Below are positions 39,604 through 51,093 of a stretch of 64,000 nt of DNA, in pieces. Location: the NCBI GenBank assembly GCA_030272585.1, contig BSYQ01000002.1:1-64000 (forward strand). Reading direction: 5' to 3'. The notes below the pieces were generated by a model. It worked only from the letters and a program-made list of their open reading frames with translations. It was not told where the DNA came from and ran no database searches. Position 1 is the first letter of the stretch. Every line of letters starts with the position of its first letter. Made by a program: the position numbers and the translations under genes. Origin of the DNA: Bryopsis sp. KO-2023. Lineage: Eukaryota > Chlorophyta > Ulvophyceae > Bryopsidales > Bryopsidaceae.

Positions 39604-42600
39604 ATGGACGCGCCTCATGCGTCATCTGCATCTCTTCCCTCTGTTAGTGAATCTGTGGGCTCATTGGAGTCGCAGAGTAGTCTACAGGAGTCCCTGCCTG
39701 CAGACGTAGACGATAGTGGGTCAGAAACAACCCAGCGGTCTACCACAGAGCGAGTTAATGTGTCAGAAGTTCGATCAACTTCGTCAACCAAGGGTGACAC
39801 ATGCCCTCTGTTAAAAATTCAAGAAGTGCCTGTGAGAGGGTACGAAGTAAAAGCACGGATCAAGACCACGGACCTTTATGCATTCATTGATTGTGGAAGT
39901 ACAGCAAACTATATCAATGATAAGGTAGCGCGTGATCTCGGGTTGTCGATTACACCAAGCTCCAAGAGAGCAATGTTGGCAAACGGAGATATTAAAGAAC
40001 TGGCTGGCAGCTGTAACAACCTCCGAGTAAAGATAGGAGGGCTGAAGTGCAAAATGAAAGCGGATCTGTTCCCAGACCTTGGTTATGACCTAATATTGGG
40101 CATGCCTTGGTTGCAGAAAGAAAACCCCCGCATAGACTTTCAGCAGAATGAGATTTCAGTTTGCAAAAACAGCCAAGTGTTTCATCTCCCGTTGCGTCAT
40201 CCAACCCAAGAGAGTATTGAACCTGAACGAAAAGTACAGTCGATACTGCAAGAAGTGCCAGTGACTGAGTGTTCAGCTAAACGAATGATGCGTCATCTCA
40301 AAACAGAGACAGCATTCATGGTTGTAGTGCAAGAGTCTGAAGAGAAAGCTTTAGGCCAACATGAATTGCCTGACGCAATAGAGCGAACACAGCCATTCAA
40401 CACTGAGGATGAGATTGGCAAACTTATTCGTTCAGACACCCCTGCCGAAATTAAAAAGGTGGTAGAAACACACCGTGGTGTGTTCCCTCGTGATTTACCC
40501 CCAGGGATCCCTCCGAAGAGAAAAGGTCATGAGTTTAAGATAGACCTGGAGGATCCAACACCTATCCATCGTCCAATATACAAGCTTTCACCAGCAGAGC
40601 TGGATGAAGTGAAAGCACAAGTGGACTACCTTCTGGAACAGAAGAAAATCAAACCATCCGAGTCCCCTTGGGGCGCGCCAATCCTATTTGTACCGAAAAA
40701 GGATGGAGGCTTAAGGATGTGTGTGGATTACAGGTGGATCAATAAGGTGACGGTGAAAAACCGATATCCTTTACCCCTGCCAGAAGAATTGATGGATAGA
40801 GTGTTCAAAGCCAAAGTGTTCTCAAAGTTAGATCTGCGATCAGGCTATTGGCAATTTCCAGTAAGGCCATCTGATACAGATAAAACAGCGTTCCGCACGA
40901 GATACGGTCACTTTGAGTTTTTGGTAGCGCCTTTTGGGCTAACCAATTGCCCAGCGCAATTCCAAACTCTAGTGCAAGACCTACTCGCAGAGTTTTTAGA
41001 TGATTTTGTTGTTGTCTTTATCGATGACATACTCATCTTCTCTGAAAACATGGAACAGCATGCCGAACACTTAGAGAAAGTCCTGTCGCGACTAGCAGAA
41101 TATCAGCTTTTTGCTAAGGCAAGTAAAAGTGAGCTGGCTGTCGCAACAGTAGACTATCTTGGCTACCGCATTAGCGGAAGTGGGTTAAAACCACAGGAAC
41201 AAAAAGTGAAGGCAGTGAAGGAGTGGAAGGAACTACAGAGTGTTAGCGATGTACGTAGTTTCCTTGGAATGGTTTCATACTACAGGAAATTCATTCCCCA
41301 GTTTGCACATGTTGCTGGACCACTCCATGACTTAGTGAAAAAAGACCATCCCTGGAGATGGGGACAGGTTGAGCGTGGCGCATTCAATGAACTGAAAAAG
41401 CGTTTAAGTCAAGCTCCCGTCCTTATTTTTCCAGATGCGTCACTGCCTTACACTGTGATCACTGATGCGTCGAATGAGGCCATCGGTGCCGTGTTAACAC
41501 AGGATCACGGAGAGGGGCTACAGCCAATAGCTTACCTCTCACGTAGATTCAAGCCTGCCGAGCTTAACTATGCACCATACGACAAAGAGTTGTGTGCAAT
41601 ATGTTATGCGATGGTGCAGTGGAGACATTATCTAGAAGGTTGTGCGGGTGGAGTAACAGTGTTCACTGACCACCAACCTCTGACGCATATTCTGTCGCAG
41701 AGGAACCTTTCTAGAACCCAAGCAAGATGGCTTGAGGCGGGGTACCTGACTTCGATCAACCCCAAGATCTCCTATATCAAAGGCAAGGCTAATGTGTTAG
41801 CAGATGCTCTCTCCCGCAGTGTTCCTAAGCCCGTGGAAACTGCGATGAACATTTCCACTTGGCAAGTGCATCAAGCAAGCCAAGATGAGTGGAAACAAGC
41901 CCTCCAAGCTGATAACTCCTTGGTGAAGATATTGCGGAAGCTTGAGAGTGGCGAGGAAGTTGAGGGATATTTCCTCAGAGAGGGAATACTCTGGACGGTC
42001 CCAAAGAGAGGATTAGTCGAGAAAGTGGTGGTTCCTAAAGGCCAGCGCAATAAGATCATGAAGGAGTGCCATGAGACACCTTCAGCAGGCCATACAGGAC
42101 CAGCGCGAACAGGAGAAATCCTCGCGCGGCGATATTGGTGGAAGGGGTGGATGAATGAGTTGAAGGCATTTGTGCGCGAATGCCCTGTGTGCCAACAAAT
42201 AAAGGCTGACACACAGAAGCCTATGGGCTTACTTCAACCCCTGCCAATACCTGAACGGAAGTGGGAGCAGATTACCACTGACTTGGTGACAGATCTACCA
42301 GCATCCAATGGGTTTAGTGCTGTAGCTGTCTTTGTCGATAGACTTACCAAGTTTGTGCATTTCGCCCCATGTACTAAAGAGATTACCGCTGCAGGATACG
42401 CCCAACTTTTCATCGAACATGTTTACCGCAACCATGGCCTACCTAAAGTGATTGTGTCTGATAGAGACCCTCGCTTTACCAGCAAGTTCTGGCAGACGCT
42501 TTTTAAAGCTCTGGGTACAGAGATTCGTATGAGTACAGCTTACCACCCTCAGACGGATGGGCAGAGTGAGGTTACCATACGTACTCTGGAAAATTTTCTA

Positions 42601-43344
42601 AGGCCATATGCTGAGAGGTATCCCCATAAGTGGGTTGAGTATTTACCTACAGCAGAGTTTGCAGCAAGCAATGCAGTGAATGCGAGTACAGGGTTCGCAC
42701 CTGCATACTTGATGTATGGGTACCATCCAGAAACACCAAACATTGGTGGGACGGCAACGCAATTTCAAGTGGAAGCAGTTAAGACTATGGTAGCACGGAT
42801 GGCACAGGACTTAGATACCGCAAAAGCATATTACTCTAGAGCACAACACAGAATGTGTGTGAGTGCAAACAAGAAGAGGAAAGATATTGCTTTTGAGAAA
42901 GGGGATAAAGTCCTGATAAAAAGCCGTTTTATTCCGTTGGCTGCTTTGAACAAAGTGAGTCCCAAACTGCGCCGTCGATTTGTGGGTCCCTTTGAAATTG
43001 TGGAGAAAATATCAAAGGTGGCTTACAGAGTTCAACTTCCGGAAACATGGCTCATTCACCCAGTGTTTCATGTTTCTAAGTTCAAGCGTTATCACGCCTC
43101 GAGTGATAACAGCAGGCAAATACAACCTCCAGAAGGAGAGTTGATTGGTAGCGAAGTAGAGTATGAGGTCGAAAATATCCTAAGGGCTAGAGGTAAACGC
43201 AATCGTGAATACCTAGTGCTGTGGAAAGGATACGATCTACTTGACGCTACTTGGGAACCTGAAGCTAATCTGGTTAACGCACCAGATATACTTCGCGCAT
43301 TTAAAGAGAAAGAAAGAAAAGAGTTGCAGAAAGGAAGAGAATAG
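39604..43344 (+). CDS. pol: Pol of copy C (1246 aa from its first Met)
   Basis: Intact chromoviral Pol with all catalytic motifs as in copy A. The pol frame upstream of this Met (39347-39603) encodes a strongly Arg/Lys-rich leader, which may act as a nuclear signal or bind nucleic acid if Pol is made by frameshifting. Confidence 0.97.
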   Translation: MDAPHASSASLPSVSESVGSLESQSSLQESLPADVDDSGSETTQRSTTERVNVSEVRSTSSTKGDTCPLLKIQEVPVRGYEVKARIKTTDLYAFIDCGSTANYINDKVARDLGLSITPSSKRAMLANGDIKELAGSCNNLRVKIGGLKCKMKADLFPDLGYDLILGMPWLQKENPRIDFQQNEISVCKNSQVFHLPLRHPTQESIEPERKVQSILQEVPVTECSAKRMMRHLKTETAFMVVVQESEEKALGQHELPDAIERTQPFNTEDEIGKLIRSDTPAEIKKVVETHRGVFPRDLPPGIPPKRKGHEFKIDLEDPTPIHRPIYKLSPAELDEVKAQVDYLLEQKKIKPSESPWGAPILFVPKKDGGLRMCVDYRWINKVTVKNRYPLPLPEELMDRVFKAKVFSKLDLRSGYWQFPVRPSDTDKTAFRTRYGHFEFLVAPFGLTNCPAQFQTLVQDLLAEFLDDFVVVFIDDILIFSENMEQHAEHLEKVLSRLAEYQLFAKASKSELAVATVDYLGYRISGSGLKPQEQKVKAVKEWKELQSVSDVRSFLGMVSYYRKFIPQFAHVAGPLHDLVKKDHPWRWGQVERGAFNELKKRLSQAPVLIFPDASLPYTVITDASNEAIGAVLTQDHGEGLQPIAYLSRRFKPAELNYAPYDKELCAICYAMVQWRHYLEGCAGGVTVFTDHQPLTHILSQRNLSRTQARWLEAGYLTSINPKISYIKGKANVLADALSRSVPKPVETAMNISTWQVHQASQDEWKQALQADNSLVKILRKLESGEEVEGYFLREGILWTVPKRGLVEKVVVPKGQRNKIMKECHETPSAGHTGPARTGEILARRYWWKGWMNELKAFVRECPVCQQIKADTQKPMGLLQPLPIPERKWEQITTDLVTDLPASNGFSAVAVFVDRLTKFVHFAPCTKEITAAGYAQLFIEHVYRNHGLPKVIVSDRDPRFTSKFWQTLFKALGTEIRMSTAYHPQTDGQSEVTIRTLENFLRPYAERYPHKWVEYLPTAEFAASNAVNASTGFAPAYLMYGYHPETPNIGGTATQFQVEAVKTMVARMAQDLDTAKAYYSRAQHRMCVSANKKRKDIAFEKGDKVLIKSRFIPLAALNKVSPKLRRRFVGPFEIVEKISKVAYRVQLPETWLIHPVFHVSKFKRYHASSDNSRQIQPPEGELIGSEVEYEVENILRARGKRNREYLVLWKGYDLLDATWEPEANLVNAPDILRAFKEKERKELQKGRE

Positions 43345-43672
43345 GGAAACAGAGTGTTTGATGGCTAAGGTGGAACTCCTTATTGCAAGGGGGCGCGAAA
43401 AAGGATACCTTAGAAAAACTCTGTCGACTTCCAAACCAACTCTTTAACTTTAATGCGTTAGGTGCCTAAGTTATTTGGCTGGCGCAGTAAGTGTAGCTTC
43501 AGTAGTACTTTAGAAACCGGGCAAACGATGTCACATTCGAGATAGTGTGGTTGTTCCGAGAAAACCCCTATCAAGTGACGTGTTGAGGTGGTCTTGACGA
43601 GACTCCAACCGAGCGAAACGTTGGTGTCTCACCCCAATAACTCAACGAGGAAAGTGTACGAGTCACCCAGCC

Positions 43673-43679
43673 TTATAAG
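43673..43679 (+). promoter_or_regulatory. TATA-like box before third ORF
   Basis: TTATAAG lies 115 bp before the third-ORF ATG (43794). It is conserved as CTTATAAG at the same place in copies A (23215-23208), B (61515-61522) and D (53800-53793). It could start a separate transcript for the third ORF. No transcript evidence is available. Confidence 0.35.
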
Positions 43680-43793
43680 CGCAGCCCTCGAACCATTTTG
43701 CCCTAGTGTTTGTGTAAACGGAGCGAGCTCCTGAGTGAAAAAGAGTCTAAAGACGCACAAACCGTTGTTATTTCTTTCTTTCCGACAAACATA

Positions 43794-45608
43794 ATGGCTG
43801 CCGACACACCCGCCGCAATTATTGCGAGGTTGGAAGCGGAGGTAGCTCAAAAAGAAGAGGAGCTGCAGCACTTTACGTCGACCGCAGAGGAAGTGCTGCA
43901 GAACAATGAAGCCTTAACCCGGCAGCTCTCAGAGTTGAGTGACCGGACGAAAGCAGCTGAGGCTGCGAAGGAGGCAGCGGAGAAAGCCAAGGAAAAGGCG
44001 GAGGCGGAAAAGAAAGAAGCGGAGGACAAGACTAAGGTCTTGGAAGAAAAATTGGAAGCCATGAAGCTGAAGAAGCAGCGGTTCCAATCTCACATGATGG
44101 CTAACCATCGTGAGAATGACCTCCGCAAGCAAGCTCTCGGGGGAATGGTGGATCGATTTACCGCGGTAGAGGAAACGCTGCAGCGAGCTGTAGCAACCGC
44201 GTGGAGTGCAGCAGCCAACAACCTTAAGAAGGAATTGGCAGAACAAGAGCTGCAGATCGATTTGCTGGGAGAGTCCCTCAGAGACGGCTCTGAAAAACTT
44301 CAAGTCCAGAGCGAAACAACGGACAAGATGCTGCGTTTGAACCCGCCGGTACCAGCACCACGGGTACGCGAAGAACTGGATCGCCAAGTCCAAGTTCTGT
44401 TGTCAAACGCAACACTTGATCTGGAACCGTCCAAGGACGATGATGCGGGAGGCTCAAGCAAGGGCCAGGGGAAAGGGAAAAACAAACGTCCAAGCTCGCC
44501 GTGTAGGGATGAAGATCCACACGGAAAGAGAAGGCGAGAGGACGGTGACGATGAAGGTGGTGAGCCACCGAGGGATCGTATGCCTGGAGATGCAGCAAGA
44601 GCCAACTTGTTACTCAAGTTAAAGGCTGCCGCATTAAAGACTCCAGCACCCTCACAACCAGCGCCAACAGTTCAGACTCCCGGAGATGAGGCTACCGCAA
44701 TAGCACCGGGGGAGGACTTATTCGACATGAGAGAGGAGGAGCTTTTGGACTTGGATTTTAACGAAGAAATTGACTTCGGCAGTCCACCTCCTAGGCTCGA
44801 AGGTCCTAGTTCTGAACTGGAGGACGGGGAAATCAGGAATGATGAAGGGCCAAGCCAGGTGACAGAGGTTCAGCGTGCGGTCCATCCACCGTTGGAGTTA
44901 GCTCCAACAGAAGCAGCACTTCGGGCTTTCCGAGAAAAGGTTAAGCTCAGAAGACTAAAGGCGGCTGCTCAAGACAAAGTGGATGCTGCACCCAGCGAAG
45001 TGAACCTGTCACGGGAGGATATCGAGGAGGCTTGCAACCCCATCACTGCGTCAGAGAAATGGCCGAAGGTCCAATATACTAACCCCAGGGACCGAGCCTT
45101 GCAAAATTACCGCGGCAACCGGCACTTTCACGAGTTGCCCATGTGCATTTGGTGCGGGAGAAGCCCAATGCAAGCAAGTGCTCAGCGGCTGACGCAGAAG
45201 AAGTATTCCGTCCTTCCTTGTGGGTATCACCTCGTGTGTGATGCTCATTGGTTGGCATACTCGATGCTGGGGCGCATCGTCACGGCGGTCCAAAAAGTCG
45301 CGGAAGTGGACAACAAGTCCATCGCCACCGTCTCCCCATTCTCTCTACCTGCCCATATGTTGAAGCTGACACGCTCGACGTTCGAAGAAATCCCTCCGTT
45401 CCCGGCTGAGCACGAGAAGTTGCCACACTGCAACATGTGTGTGAAGCGGCAGCTCAAGGTGTCCGGCATCACAAGGGATCTGCCATTCCTAAAGTCCAAG
45501 AGGGTGGCTGCCGCATTTGATCCCTGTGTCCGGTATCGTGCAGTGCAGCAAGCGCATGCGCAGGAGCAGCGTGCTATTCAGCAAGCGCAAGCGCAGGAAC
45601 AGCGTTAA
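43794..45608 (+). CDS. Third ORF of copy C (604 aa)
   Basis: Open frame with coiled coil, basic patch, acidic middle and the C2-CHCH-C2 cluster. The C-terminus ends in two Gln/Ala-rich AQEQR-type repeats. ATG context is ATAATGG. It has stayed open in four of four copies in this window, which argues that it is used by the element. Confidence 0.9.
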   Translation: MAADTPAAIIARLEAEVAQKEEELQHFTSTAEEVLQNNEALTRQLSELSDRTKAAEAAKEAAEKAKEKAEAEKKEAEDKTKVLEEKLEAMKLKKQRFQSHMMANHRENDLRKQALGGMVDRFTAVEETLQRAVATAWSAAANNLKKELAEQELQIDLLGESLRDGSEKLQVQSETTDKMLRLNPPVPAPRVREELDRQVQVLLSNATLDLEPSKDDDAGGSSKGQGKGKNKRPSSPCRDEDPHGKRRREDGDDEGGEPPRDRMPGDAARANLLLKLKAAALKTPAPSQPAPTVQTPGDEATAIAPGEDLFDMREEELLDLDFNEEIDFGSPPPRLEGPSSELEDGEIRNDEGPSQVTEVQRAVHPPLELAPTEAALRAFREKVKLRRLKAAAQDKVDAAPSEVNLSREDIEEACNPITASEKWPKVQYTNPRDRALQNYRGNRHFHELPMCIWCGRSPMQASAQRLTQKKYSVLPCGYHLVCDAHWLAYSMLGRIVTAVQKVAEVDNKSIATVSPFSLPAHMLKLTRSTFEEIPPFPAEHEKLPHCNMCVKRQLKVSGITRDLPFLKSKRVAAAFDPCVRYRAVQQAHAQEQRAIQQAQAQEQR

Positions 45609-45802
45609 GGAGGAGGGAAAAGGAGTTATCGTCGACCAAGTGTGTGCGTGCAGCAGCTGTCAGAGACGTCAGAGCAAGAGACAGGTCCAAGACAGTTGGG
45701 TGTGGGTATGGGAGTGGGTGAGTTTTGTGTTTGTGTTTTTGTGTTTTTGTTTTTCTTTGTGTTTGGTGTGCGTGGGCGCCCACTTTTTGCGGGGGGGGCG
45801 TA

Positions 45803-46222
45803 TGTTAGTCTTTTAGCGCTATACGAGGTAGTTTGGGATAGAGCCGAGGGTGGCTGACGCATGTGGGTTCACGAGTAAGACAGATTAGACCCAGAGTTTG
45901 GGGCATGCGTCAGCGTACTACACTTAGGGGTACTTAAGAGGCCCACTCGTTGTTTTGACATTCCATTCTAGTTGTAAGAACTCGGGATTCGTGGGATTGG
46001 TGTGTTCCCGCTTGTGTGTGTGTTTGTGTGTGTGTGTGTTAAGTGTTTGCCTGACGCAATCACTTCCCAACCCAAGTGCTCTAGTAGCGTTCACAACCGC
46101 GCTAGCTAGAGAGTTGTCTAAACCAACAAACCCCACAAGTATACTTGCGTTAGCCAGCAAGTTATCACGAATCCAATCAACACAGCCGACCACTATTGCG
46201 TCACCCACAAGCTTCACTATCA
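45803..46222 (+). repeat. 3' LTR of copy C
   Basis: 420 bp, identical as read to 36133-36552. Preceded by a G8 tract (45791-45798) and CGTA. Followed by GTCAA. Confidence 0.95.
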
Positions 46223-46227
46223 GTCAA

Positions 46228-47098
46228 GTTGCAGATGCCTCGCGCATTTAACGGAAGTGGAGAACCAAAAGCCCGTAAATGGCAAGTGCTCATGACGCGG
46301 TACTTGAGAACCTGCGGAGTGCATGAAGCACAGTGGCAGTCGATTATGGCCACTAACCTTTATGGGGCTGCCTCGGATTGGTTAACGATGCAAGAATTAA
46401 AAATTCACCGAGGTGAAAGACCACCCTTCCGTGACTGGATGGACTTCATGGATGGCTTAGCTACAGCTTTCGAATTCTCTAGTGATCGGGATGAAGCGTG
46501 GCGTGACCTCCACAAACTCAAGCAGACTGGAACCGTGAAACAGTTTGTAAAAGAGTTTCAGCGGTTAGTCTTGAGGATTCCAGACCTCGAAGAGGATCAC
46601 CAGTACTTGCTCTTCGTGGATGGACTTAAGAGTGAAGTTCAGAAGCTAGTCGCTGCAACGGTACCTCGAGATGTCGAGGCTGCCATCATATCCGCCGAAC
46701 GATTGGAAGCCCTTGGAGTTGGAACACAAGGCCAAGGAGGGCAGACCAATCAGAAAAAGAAAGGAGTCTGGCGTGGTGGAAGAAAGAAGAAAGGCCAGAA
46801 TCAGGGTCAGCAGCAGCAGAACCCTACACCACCAGCCCAAGCATCACCACAAGCTGCCGCAGGAGTGCAACAGCAGTAGCAACAGCAACAAGGACGAGGA
46901 GGAGGACGTGGTGGTGGTGGACGTGGACGCGGTGGTGGTAACCGTGGAAGAGGACAAGCCAATCAGGGAAGACAGAACCCCCAGGGGGGAGGGGGATATA
47001 ATTGTTATCTTTGTGGAAAGAAGGGTCACCCTGTGAGGCAATGTCCTAGATTGGAGGAGGTGAAAAACCTCCCCGATGTAAAAAAAATGTTAAACTGA
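46228..47098 (+). pseudogene. gag: Gag of copy B, second segment (broken)
   Basis: The capsid region, Gln/Arg/Gly-rich tail and CCHC knuckle of the same gag, resuming after copy C. GTTAAAC at 47089-47095 precedes the gag stop. Confidence 0.9.
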
Positions 47099-47352
47099 CC
47101 GCCAGGCAGGAAACTGCTTCGTCTGAGCCTGGCCGACGCAAACGTCGTAAGCGAAATAGAGTTCGTAGGCGGCGTAGGAAGCTAAGATCAAAAGTAGGTG
47201 CCTCGAAAAAGGTTTGTACTCACAGCGGAAAACCTGGGGCGCGGACTAGTACACCGCGTGAAGAGAGAACAGAGACACTCTCCACATCTACCCAATCGGC
47301 ACATGACAACTGCGATTGGAAAAATGAACAGAAGGAAAGCACACCGGATGAG

Positions 47353-50300
47353 ATGGACGCGCCTCATGCGTCATCTGCATCTCTTCCCTCTGTTAGTGAA
47401 TCTGTGGGCTCATTGGAGTCGCAGAGTAGTCTACAGGAGTCCCTGCCTGCAGACGTAGACGATAGTGGGTCAGAAACAACCCAGCGGTCTACCACAGAGC
47501 GAGTTAATGTGTCAGAAGTTCGATCAACTTCGTCAACCAAGGGTGACACATGCCCTCTGTTAAAAATTCAAGAAGTGCCTGTGAGAGGGTACGAAGTAAA
47601 AGCACGGATCAAGACCACGGACCTTTATGCATTCATTGATTGTGGAAGTACCGCAAACTATATCAATGATAAGGTAGCGCGTGATCTCGGGTTGTCGATT
47701 ACACCAAGCTCCAAGAGAGCAATGTTGGCAAACGGAGATATTAAAGAACTGGCTGGCAGCTGTAACAACCTCCGAGTAAAGATAGGAGGGCTGAAGTGCA
47801 AAATGAAAGCGGATCTGTTCCCAGACCTTGGTTATGACCTAATATTGGGCATGCCTTGGTTGCAGAAAGAAAACCCCCGCATAGACTTTCAGCAGAATGA
47901 GATTTCAGTTTGCAAAAACAGCCAAGTGTTTCATCTCCCGTTGCGTCATCCAACCCAAGAGAGTATTGAACCTGAACGAAAAGTACAGTCGATACTGCAG
48001 AAAGTGCCAGTGACTGAGTGTTCGACTAAGAGAATGATGCGTCATCTCAAAACAGAAACAGCATTCATGGTTGTAGTGCAAGAATCTGAAGAGAAAGCTT
48101 TAGGCCAACATGAATTGCCTGACGCAATAGAGCGAACACAGCCATTCAACACTGAGGACGAGATTGGCAAACTTATTCGTTCAGACACCCCTGCCGAAAT
48201 TAAAAAGGTGGTAGAAACACACCGTGGTGTGTTCCCTCGTGATTTACCCCCAGGGATCCCTCCGAAGAGAAAAGGTCATGAGTTCAAGATAGACCTGGAG
48301 GATCCAACACCTATCCATCGTCCAATATACAAGCTTTCACCAGCAGAGCTGGATGAAGTGAAAGCACAAGTGGACTACCTTCTGGAACAGAAGAAAATCA
48401 AACCATCCGAGTCCCCTTGGGGCGCGCCAATCCTATTTGTACCGAAAAAGGATGGAGGCTTAAGGATGTGTGTGGATTACAGGTGGATCAATAAGGTGAC
48501 GGTGAAAAACCGATATCCTTTACCCCTGCCAGAAGAATTGATGGATAGAGTGTTCAAAGCCAAAGTGTTCTCGAAGTTAGATCTGCGATCAGGCTATTGG
48601 CAATTTCCAGTAAGGCCATCTGATACAGATAAAACAGCGTTCCGCACGAGATACGGTCACTTTGAGTTTTTGGTAGCGCCTTTTGGGCTAACCAATTGCC
48701 CAGCGCAATTCCAAACTCTAGTGCAAGACCTACTCGCAGAGTTTTTAGATGATTTTGTTGTTGTCTTTATCGATGACATACTCATCTTCTCTGAAAACAT
48801 GGAACAGCATGCCGAACACTTAGAGAAAGTCCTGTCGCGACTAGCAGAATATCAGCTTTTTGCTAAGGCAAGTAAAAGTGAGCTGGCTGTCGCAACAGTA
48901 GACTATCTTGGCTACCGCATTAGCGGAAGTGGGTTAAAACCACAGGAACAAAAAGTGAAGGCAGTGAAGGAGTGGAAGGAACTACAGAGTGTTAGTGATG
49001 TACGTAGTTTCCTTGGAATGGTTTCATACTACAGGAAATTCATTCCCCAGTTTGCACATGTTGCTGGACCACTCCATGACTTAGTGAAAAAAGACCATCC
49101 CTGGAGATGGGGACAGGTTGAGCGTGGCGCATTCAATGAACTGAAAAAGCGTTTAAGTCAAGCTCCCGTCCTTATTTTTCCAGATGCGTCACTGCCTTAC
49201 ACTGTGATCACTGATGCGTCGAATGAGGCCATCGGTGCCGTGTTAACACAGGATCACGGAGAGGGGCTACAGCCAATAGCTTACCTCTCACGTAGATTCA
49301 AGCCTGCCGAGCTTAACTATGCACCATACGACAAAGAGTTGTGTGCAATATGTTATGCGATGGTGCAGTGGAGACATTATCTAGAAGGTTGTGCGGGTGG
49401 AGTAACAGTGTTCACTGACCACCAACCTCTGACGCATATTCTGTCGCAGAGGAACCTTTCTAGAACCCAAGCAAGATGGCTTGAGGCGGGGTACCTGACT
49501 TCGATCAACCCCAAGATCTCCTATATCAAAGGCAAGGCTAATGTGTTAGCAGATGCTCTCTCCCGCAGTGTTCCTAAGCCCGTGGAAACTGCGATGAACA
49601 TTTCCACTTGGCAAGTGCATCAAGCAAGCCAAGACGAGTGGAAACAAGCCCTCCAAGCTGATAACTCCTTGGTGAAGATATTGCGGAAGCTTGAGAGTGG
49701 CGAGGAAGTTGAGGGATATTTCCTCAGAGAGGGAATACTCTGGACGGTCCCAAAGAGAGGATTAGTCGAGAAAGTGGTGGTTCCTAAAGGCCAGCGCAAT
49801 AAGATCATGAAGGAGTGCCATGAGACACCTTCGGCAGGCCATACAGGACCAGCGCGAACAGGAGAAATCCTAGCGCGGCGATATTGGTGGAAGGGGTGGA
49901 TGAATGAGTTGAAGGCATTTGTGCGCGAATGCCCTGTGTGCCAACAAATAAAGGCTGACACACAGAAGCCTATGGGCTTACTTCAACCCCTGCCAATACC
50001 TGAGCGGAAGTGGGAGCAAATTACCACTGACTTGGTGACAGATCTACCAGCATCCAATGGGTTTACTGCTGTAGCTGTCTTTGTCGATAGACTTACCAAG
50101 TTTGTGCATTTCGCCCCATGTACTAAAGAGATTACCGCTGCAGGATACGCCCAACTTTTTATCGAACATGTTTACCGCAACCATGGCCTACCTAAAGTGA
50201 TTGTGTCTGATAGAGACCCTCGCTTTACCAGCAAGTTCTGGCAGACGCTTTTTAAAGCTCTGGGTACCGAGATTCGTATGAGTACAGCTTACCACCCTCA

Positions 50301-51093
50301 GACGGATGGGCAGAGTGAGGTTACCATACGTACTCTGGAAAATTTTCTAAGGCCATATGCTGAGAGGTATCCCCATAAGTGGGTTGAGTATTTACCTACA
50401 GCAGAGTTTGCAGCAAACAATGCAGTGAATGCGAGTACAGGGTTCGCACCTGCATATTTGATGTATGGGTACCATCCAGAAACACCAAACATTGGTGGGA
50501 CGGCAACGCAATTTCAAGTGGAAGCAGTTAAGACTATGGTAGCACGGATGGCACAGGACTTAGATACCGCAAAAGCATATTACTCTAGAGCACAACACAG
50601 AATGTGTGTGAGTGCAAACAAGAAGAGGAAAGATATTGCTTTTGAGAAAGGGGATAAAGTCCTGATAAAAAGTCGTTTTATTCCGTTGGCTGCTTTGAAC
50701 AAAGTGAGTCCCAAACTGCGCCGTCGATTTGTGGGTCCCTTTGAAATTGTAGAGAAAATATCAAAGGTGGCTTACAGAGTTCAACTTCCGGAAACATGGC
50801 TCATTCACCCAGTGTTTCATGTTTCTAAGTTCAAGCGTTATCACGCCTCGAGTGATAACAGCAGGCAAATACAACCTCCAGAAGGAGAGTTGATTGGTAG
50901 CGAAGTAGAGTATGAGGTCGAAAATATCCTAAGGGCTAGAGGTAAACGCAATCGTGAATACCTAGTGCAGTGGAAAGGATACGATCTACTTGACGCTACT
51001 TGGGAACCTGAAGCTAATCTGGTTAACGCACCAGATATACTTCGCGCATTTAAAGAGAAAGAAAGAAAAGAGTTGCAGAAAGGAAGAGAATAG
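47353..51093 (+). CDS. pol: Pol of copy B (1246 aa, open)
   Basis: Same length and domain order as the other copies (protease, RT with FIDD, RNase H, HHCC/DDE integrase, GPF, chromodomain) and almost identical in sequence. One visible difference is QWKGY for LWKGY in the chromodomain. Confidence 0.97.
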   Translation: MDAPHASSASLPSVSESVGSLESQSSLQESLPADVDDSGSETTQRSTTERVNVSEVRSTSSTKGDTCPLLKIQEVPVRGYEVKARIKTTDLYAFIDCGSTANYINDKVARDLGLSITPSSKRAMLANGDIKELAGSCNNLRVKIGGLKCKMKADLFPDLGYDLILGMPWLQKENPRIDFQQNEISVCKNSQVFHLPLRHPTQESIEPERKVQSILQKVPVTECSTKRMMRHLKTETAFMVVVQESEEKALGQHELPDAIERTQPFNTEDEIGKLIRSDTPAEIKKVVETHRGVFPRDLPPGIPPKRKGHEFKIDLEDPTPIHRPIYKLSPAELDEVKAQVDYLLEQKKIKPSESPWGAPILFVPKKDGGLRMCVDYRWINKVTVKNRYPLPLPEELMDRVFKAKVFSKLDLRSGYWQFPVRPSDTDKTAFRTRYGHFEFLVAPFGLTNCPAQFQTLVQDLLAEFLDDFVVVFIDDILIFSENMEQHAEHLEKVLSRLAEYQLFAKASKSELAVATVDYLGYRISGSGLKPQEQKVKAVKEWKELQSVSDVRSFLGMVSYYRKFIPQFAHVAGPLHDLVKKDHPWRWGQVERGAFNELKKRLSQAPVLIFPDASLPYTVITDASNEAIGAVLTQDHGEGLQPIAYLSRRFKPAELNYAPYDKELCAICYAMVQWRHYLEGCAGGVTVFTDHQPLTHILSQRNLSRTQARWLEAGYLTSINPKISYIKGKANVLADALSRSVPKPVETAMNISTWQVHQASQDEWKQALQADNSLVKILRKLESGEEVEGYFLREGILWTVPKRGLVEKVVVPKGQRNKIMKECHETPSAGHTGPARTGEILARRYWWKGWMNELKAFVRECPVCQQIKADTQKPMGLLQPLPIPERKWEQITTDLVTDLPASNGFTAVAVFVDRLTKFVHFAPCTKEITAAGYAQLFIEHVYRNHGLPKVIVSDRDPRFTSKFWQTLFKALGTEIRMSTAYHPQTDGQSEVTIRTLENFLRPYAERYPHKWVEYLPTAEFAANNAVNASTGFAPAYLMYGYHPETPNIGGTATQFQVEAVKTMVARMAQDLDTAKAYYSRAQHRMCVSANKKRKDIAFEKGDKVLIKSRFIPLAALNKVSPKLRRRFVGPFEIVEKISKVAYRVQLPETWLIHPVFHVSKFKRYHASSDNSRQIQPPEGELIGSEVEYEVENILRARGKRNREYLVQWKGYDLLDATWEPEANLVNAPDILRAFKEKERKELQKGRE

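Larger units (their letters stand above)
36133..46222 (+). mobile_element. Ty3/Gypsy chromovirus, copy C (nested in gag of B, looks whole)
   Basis: 10,090 bp, flanked by the target duplication GTCAA (36128-36132 and 46223-46227). LTRs of 420 bp appear identical, so the insertion is very recent. Gag, pol and the third ORF are all open. It sits in the same orientation as its host copy B. Confidence 0.97.
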
